A stretch of 6,064 nucleotides of DNA from the NCBI GenBank assembly GCA_902766185.1, contig CACXCQ010000060.1:1-6064 (forward strand), written 5' to 3'. Source of the stretch: an uncultured Eubacteriales bacterium (lineage in GTDB: Bacteria > Bacillota > Clostridia > Peptostreptococcales > Anaerovoracaceae). Every line of letters begins with the position of its first letter. Position 1 is the stretch's first letter. A program made the position numbers and the translations under genes. This document shows positions 5,373 through 6,064 of this stretch, piece after piece. The notes beneath the pieces are model-generated. The model searched no databases, was not told the DNA's origin, and saw nothing but the letters and a program-made list of their open reading frames with translations.

Positions 5373-6064
5373 ATGGCTGTAACAGCAAAGATGGTAAAAG
5401 AACTGCGCGATATGACGGGCGCAGGCATGATGGATTGCAAGAAGGCCCTGGTCGAGGCTGATGGCGATTTGGATAAGGCCGTTGAGGTCCTGAGAGAGAA
5501 GGGTCTGTCCAAGGCCGCGAAAAAGGCTGGCAGAATCGCTGCCATGGGTCTTGTTAAGACAGCGTTCTCAGAAGACGGAAAGACTGCTGCGATCGTCGAA
5601 GTCAACTCCGAAACAGACTTCGTTGCCAAGAACGATGAGTTCATCGGTTTCGTAGATGGTCTTGCCAAGCTGGCTCTTGAGGCAGAATCCAACGACATCG
5701 AAGCATTCAAGGCGATGGCTTACGATGGCAGCACAGTCGGAGAAGCTCTGACGGCCCTCATTGCGAAGATCGGCGAGAACATGTCCGTCAGAAGAATCGA
5801 CAAGGCTTCCGGACAGGTTATGGCTTCCTACATTCACGGCGGCGGAAACATCGGCGTTATCGTTGCTGCTGACGGAGCTGACAATGACGAGAACAGGACA
5901 GCGCTGAAGAATATCGCGATGCAGGTCGCTGCGATGAATCCCCAGTATGTAAGCAGAGATGAGATCTCCGCTGAAGAACTGGCTGATCTGGAGAAGGTTA
6001 CTCTGGAAAGCGCGCTGAACGATCCGTTCACACTTCCGAAGCCGATCCTGAATGGACTCCTCGA
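5373..6064 (+). CDS. tsf: Translation elongation factor Ts, 3' end beyond the window
   Basis: EF-Ts is the guanine nucleotide exchange factor that reloads EF-Tu with GTP after each tRNA delivery. The first 230 codons are present without a stop, and the gene runs off the right edge. The N-terminal UBA-like domain (1 to about 55) carries the first EF-Ts signature, LRDMTGAGMMDCKKAL at 11-26. The core domain has the second signature, EVNSETDFVAKN at 76-87, including the TDFVAKN motif that contacts the EF-Tu nucleotide site. HGGGNIGVIVA at 155-165 and IAMQVAAMNPQYVSRDE at 181-197 are further family blocks. The start ATG has AAAAGGAG at 5356-5363, nine bases upstream. It lies 40 bp after rpsB with no terminator or promoter between, so the two are cotranscribed. 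Nothing looks damaged. Confidence 0.97.
   Translation, partial: MAVTAKMVKELRDMTGAGMMDCKKALVEADGDLDKAVEVLREKGLSKAAKKAGRIAAMGLVKTAFSEDGKTAAIVEVNSETDFVAKNDEFIGFVDGLAKLALEAESNDIEAFKAMAYDGSTVGEALTALIAKIGENMSVRRIDKASGQVMASYIHGGGNIGVIVAADGADNDENRTALKNIAMQVAAMNPQYVSRDEISAEELADLEKVTLESALNDPFTLPKPILNGLL

Noticed and set aside
1..6064. Mobile element, prophage, CRISPR array, defence system, tRNA or rRNA
   Set aside because: No transposase or phage motifs, terminal repeats, spaced repeat arrays or RNA gene cores are visible; the genes are core functions.

Overview
The window reads as a core-genome segment of a Bacillota bacterium, most likely a clostridial anaerobe. The clues are an RqcH/NFACT gene next to yicC, then gmk and rpoZ, as in Bacillus and Clostridium; strong AGGAGG-type ribosome binding sites; a LytTR regulator; and a ribosomal protein S2 with the acidic Glu/Ala tail I associate with some Clostridia. 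By eye the coding sequence is moderately G+C rich. Genus cannot be fixed from the sequence alone.

Layout. Bases 1-199 (+) are the 3' end of an alpha/beta-hydrolase (lipase/esterase) gene. It converges on rqcH (246-1979, -), whose stop codon lies in the loop of its own intrinsic terminator. An 81-bp divergent promoter region separates rqcH from yicC (2061-2945, +). A second, near-consensus extended -10 promoter at 2991-3019 drives gmk (3060-3629), followed 30 bp later by rpoZ (3660-3863). A small gene for a stand-alone LytTR DNA-binding protein (3943-4287) follows, probably read from the same transcript. A 241-bp intergenic region then holds a promoter (4329-4357), an 11-bp direct repeat and a structured leader, and opens the translation unit rpsB (4529-5332) - tsf (5373 to past the window end).

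Biology. Nearly everything serves gene expression: RqcH rescues stalled large ribosomal subunits, YicC is an endoribonuclease, omega is an RNA polymerase subunit, S2 and EF-Ts are translation components, and guanylate kinase supplies GDP/GTP. The unusual elements are the orphan LytTR gene set between rpoZ and rpsB, the absence of remA between yicC and gmk and of coaBC-priA after rpoZ, a candidate SD-masking hairpin ahead of the LytTR gene, and the rpsB leader. I see no mobile element, CRISPR array, tRNA or rRNA, and no clear sign of a wholly new system. The best candidates for something undescribed are the LytTR gene and the two leader regions.
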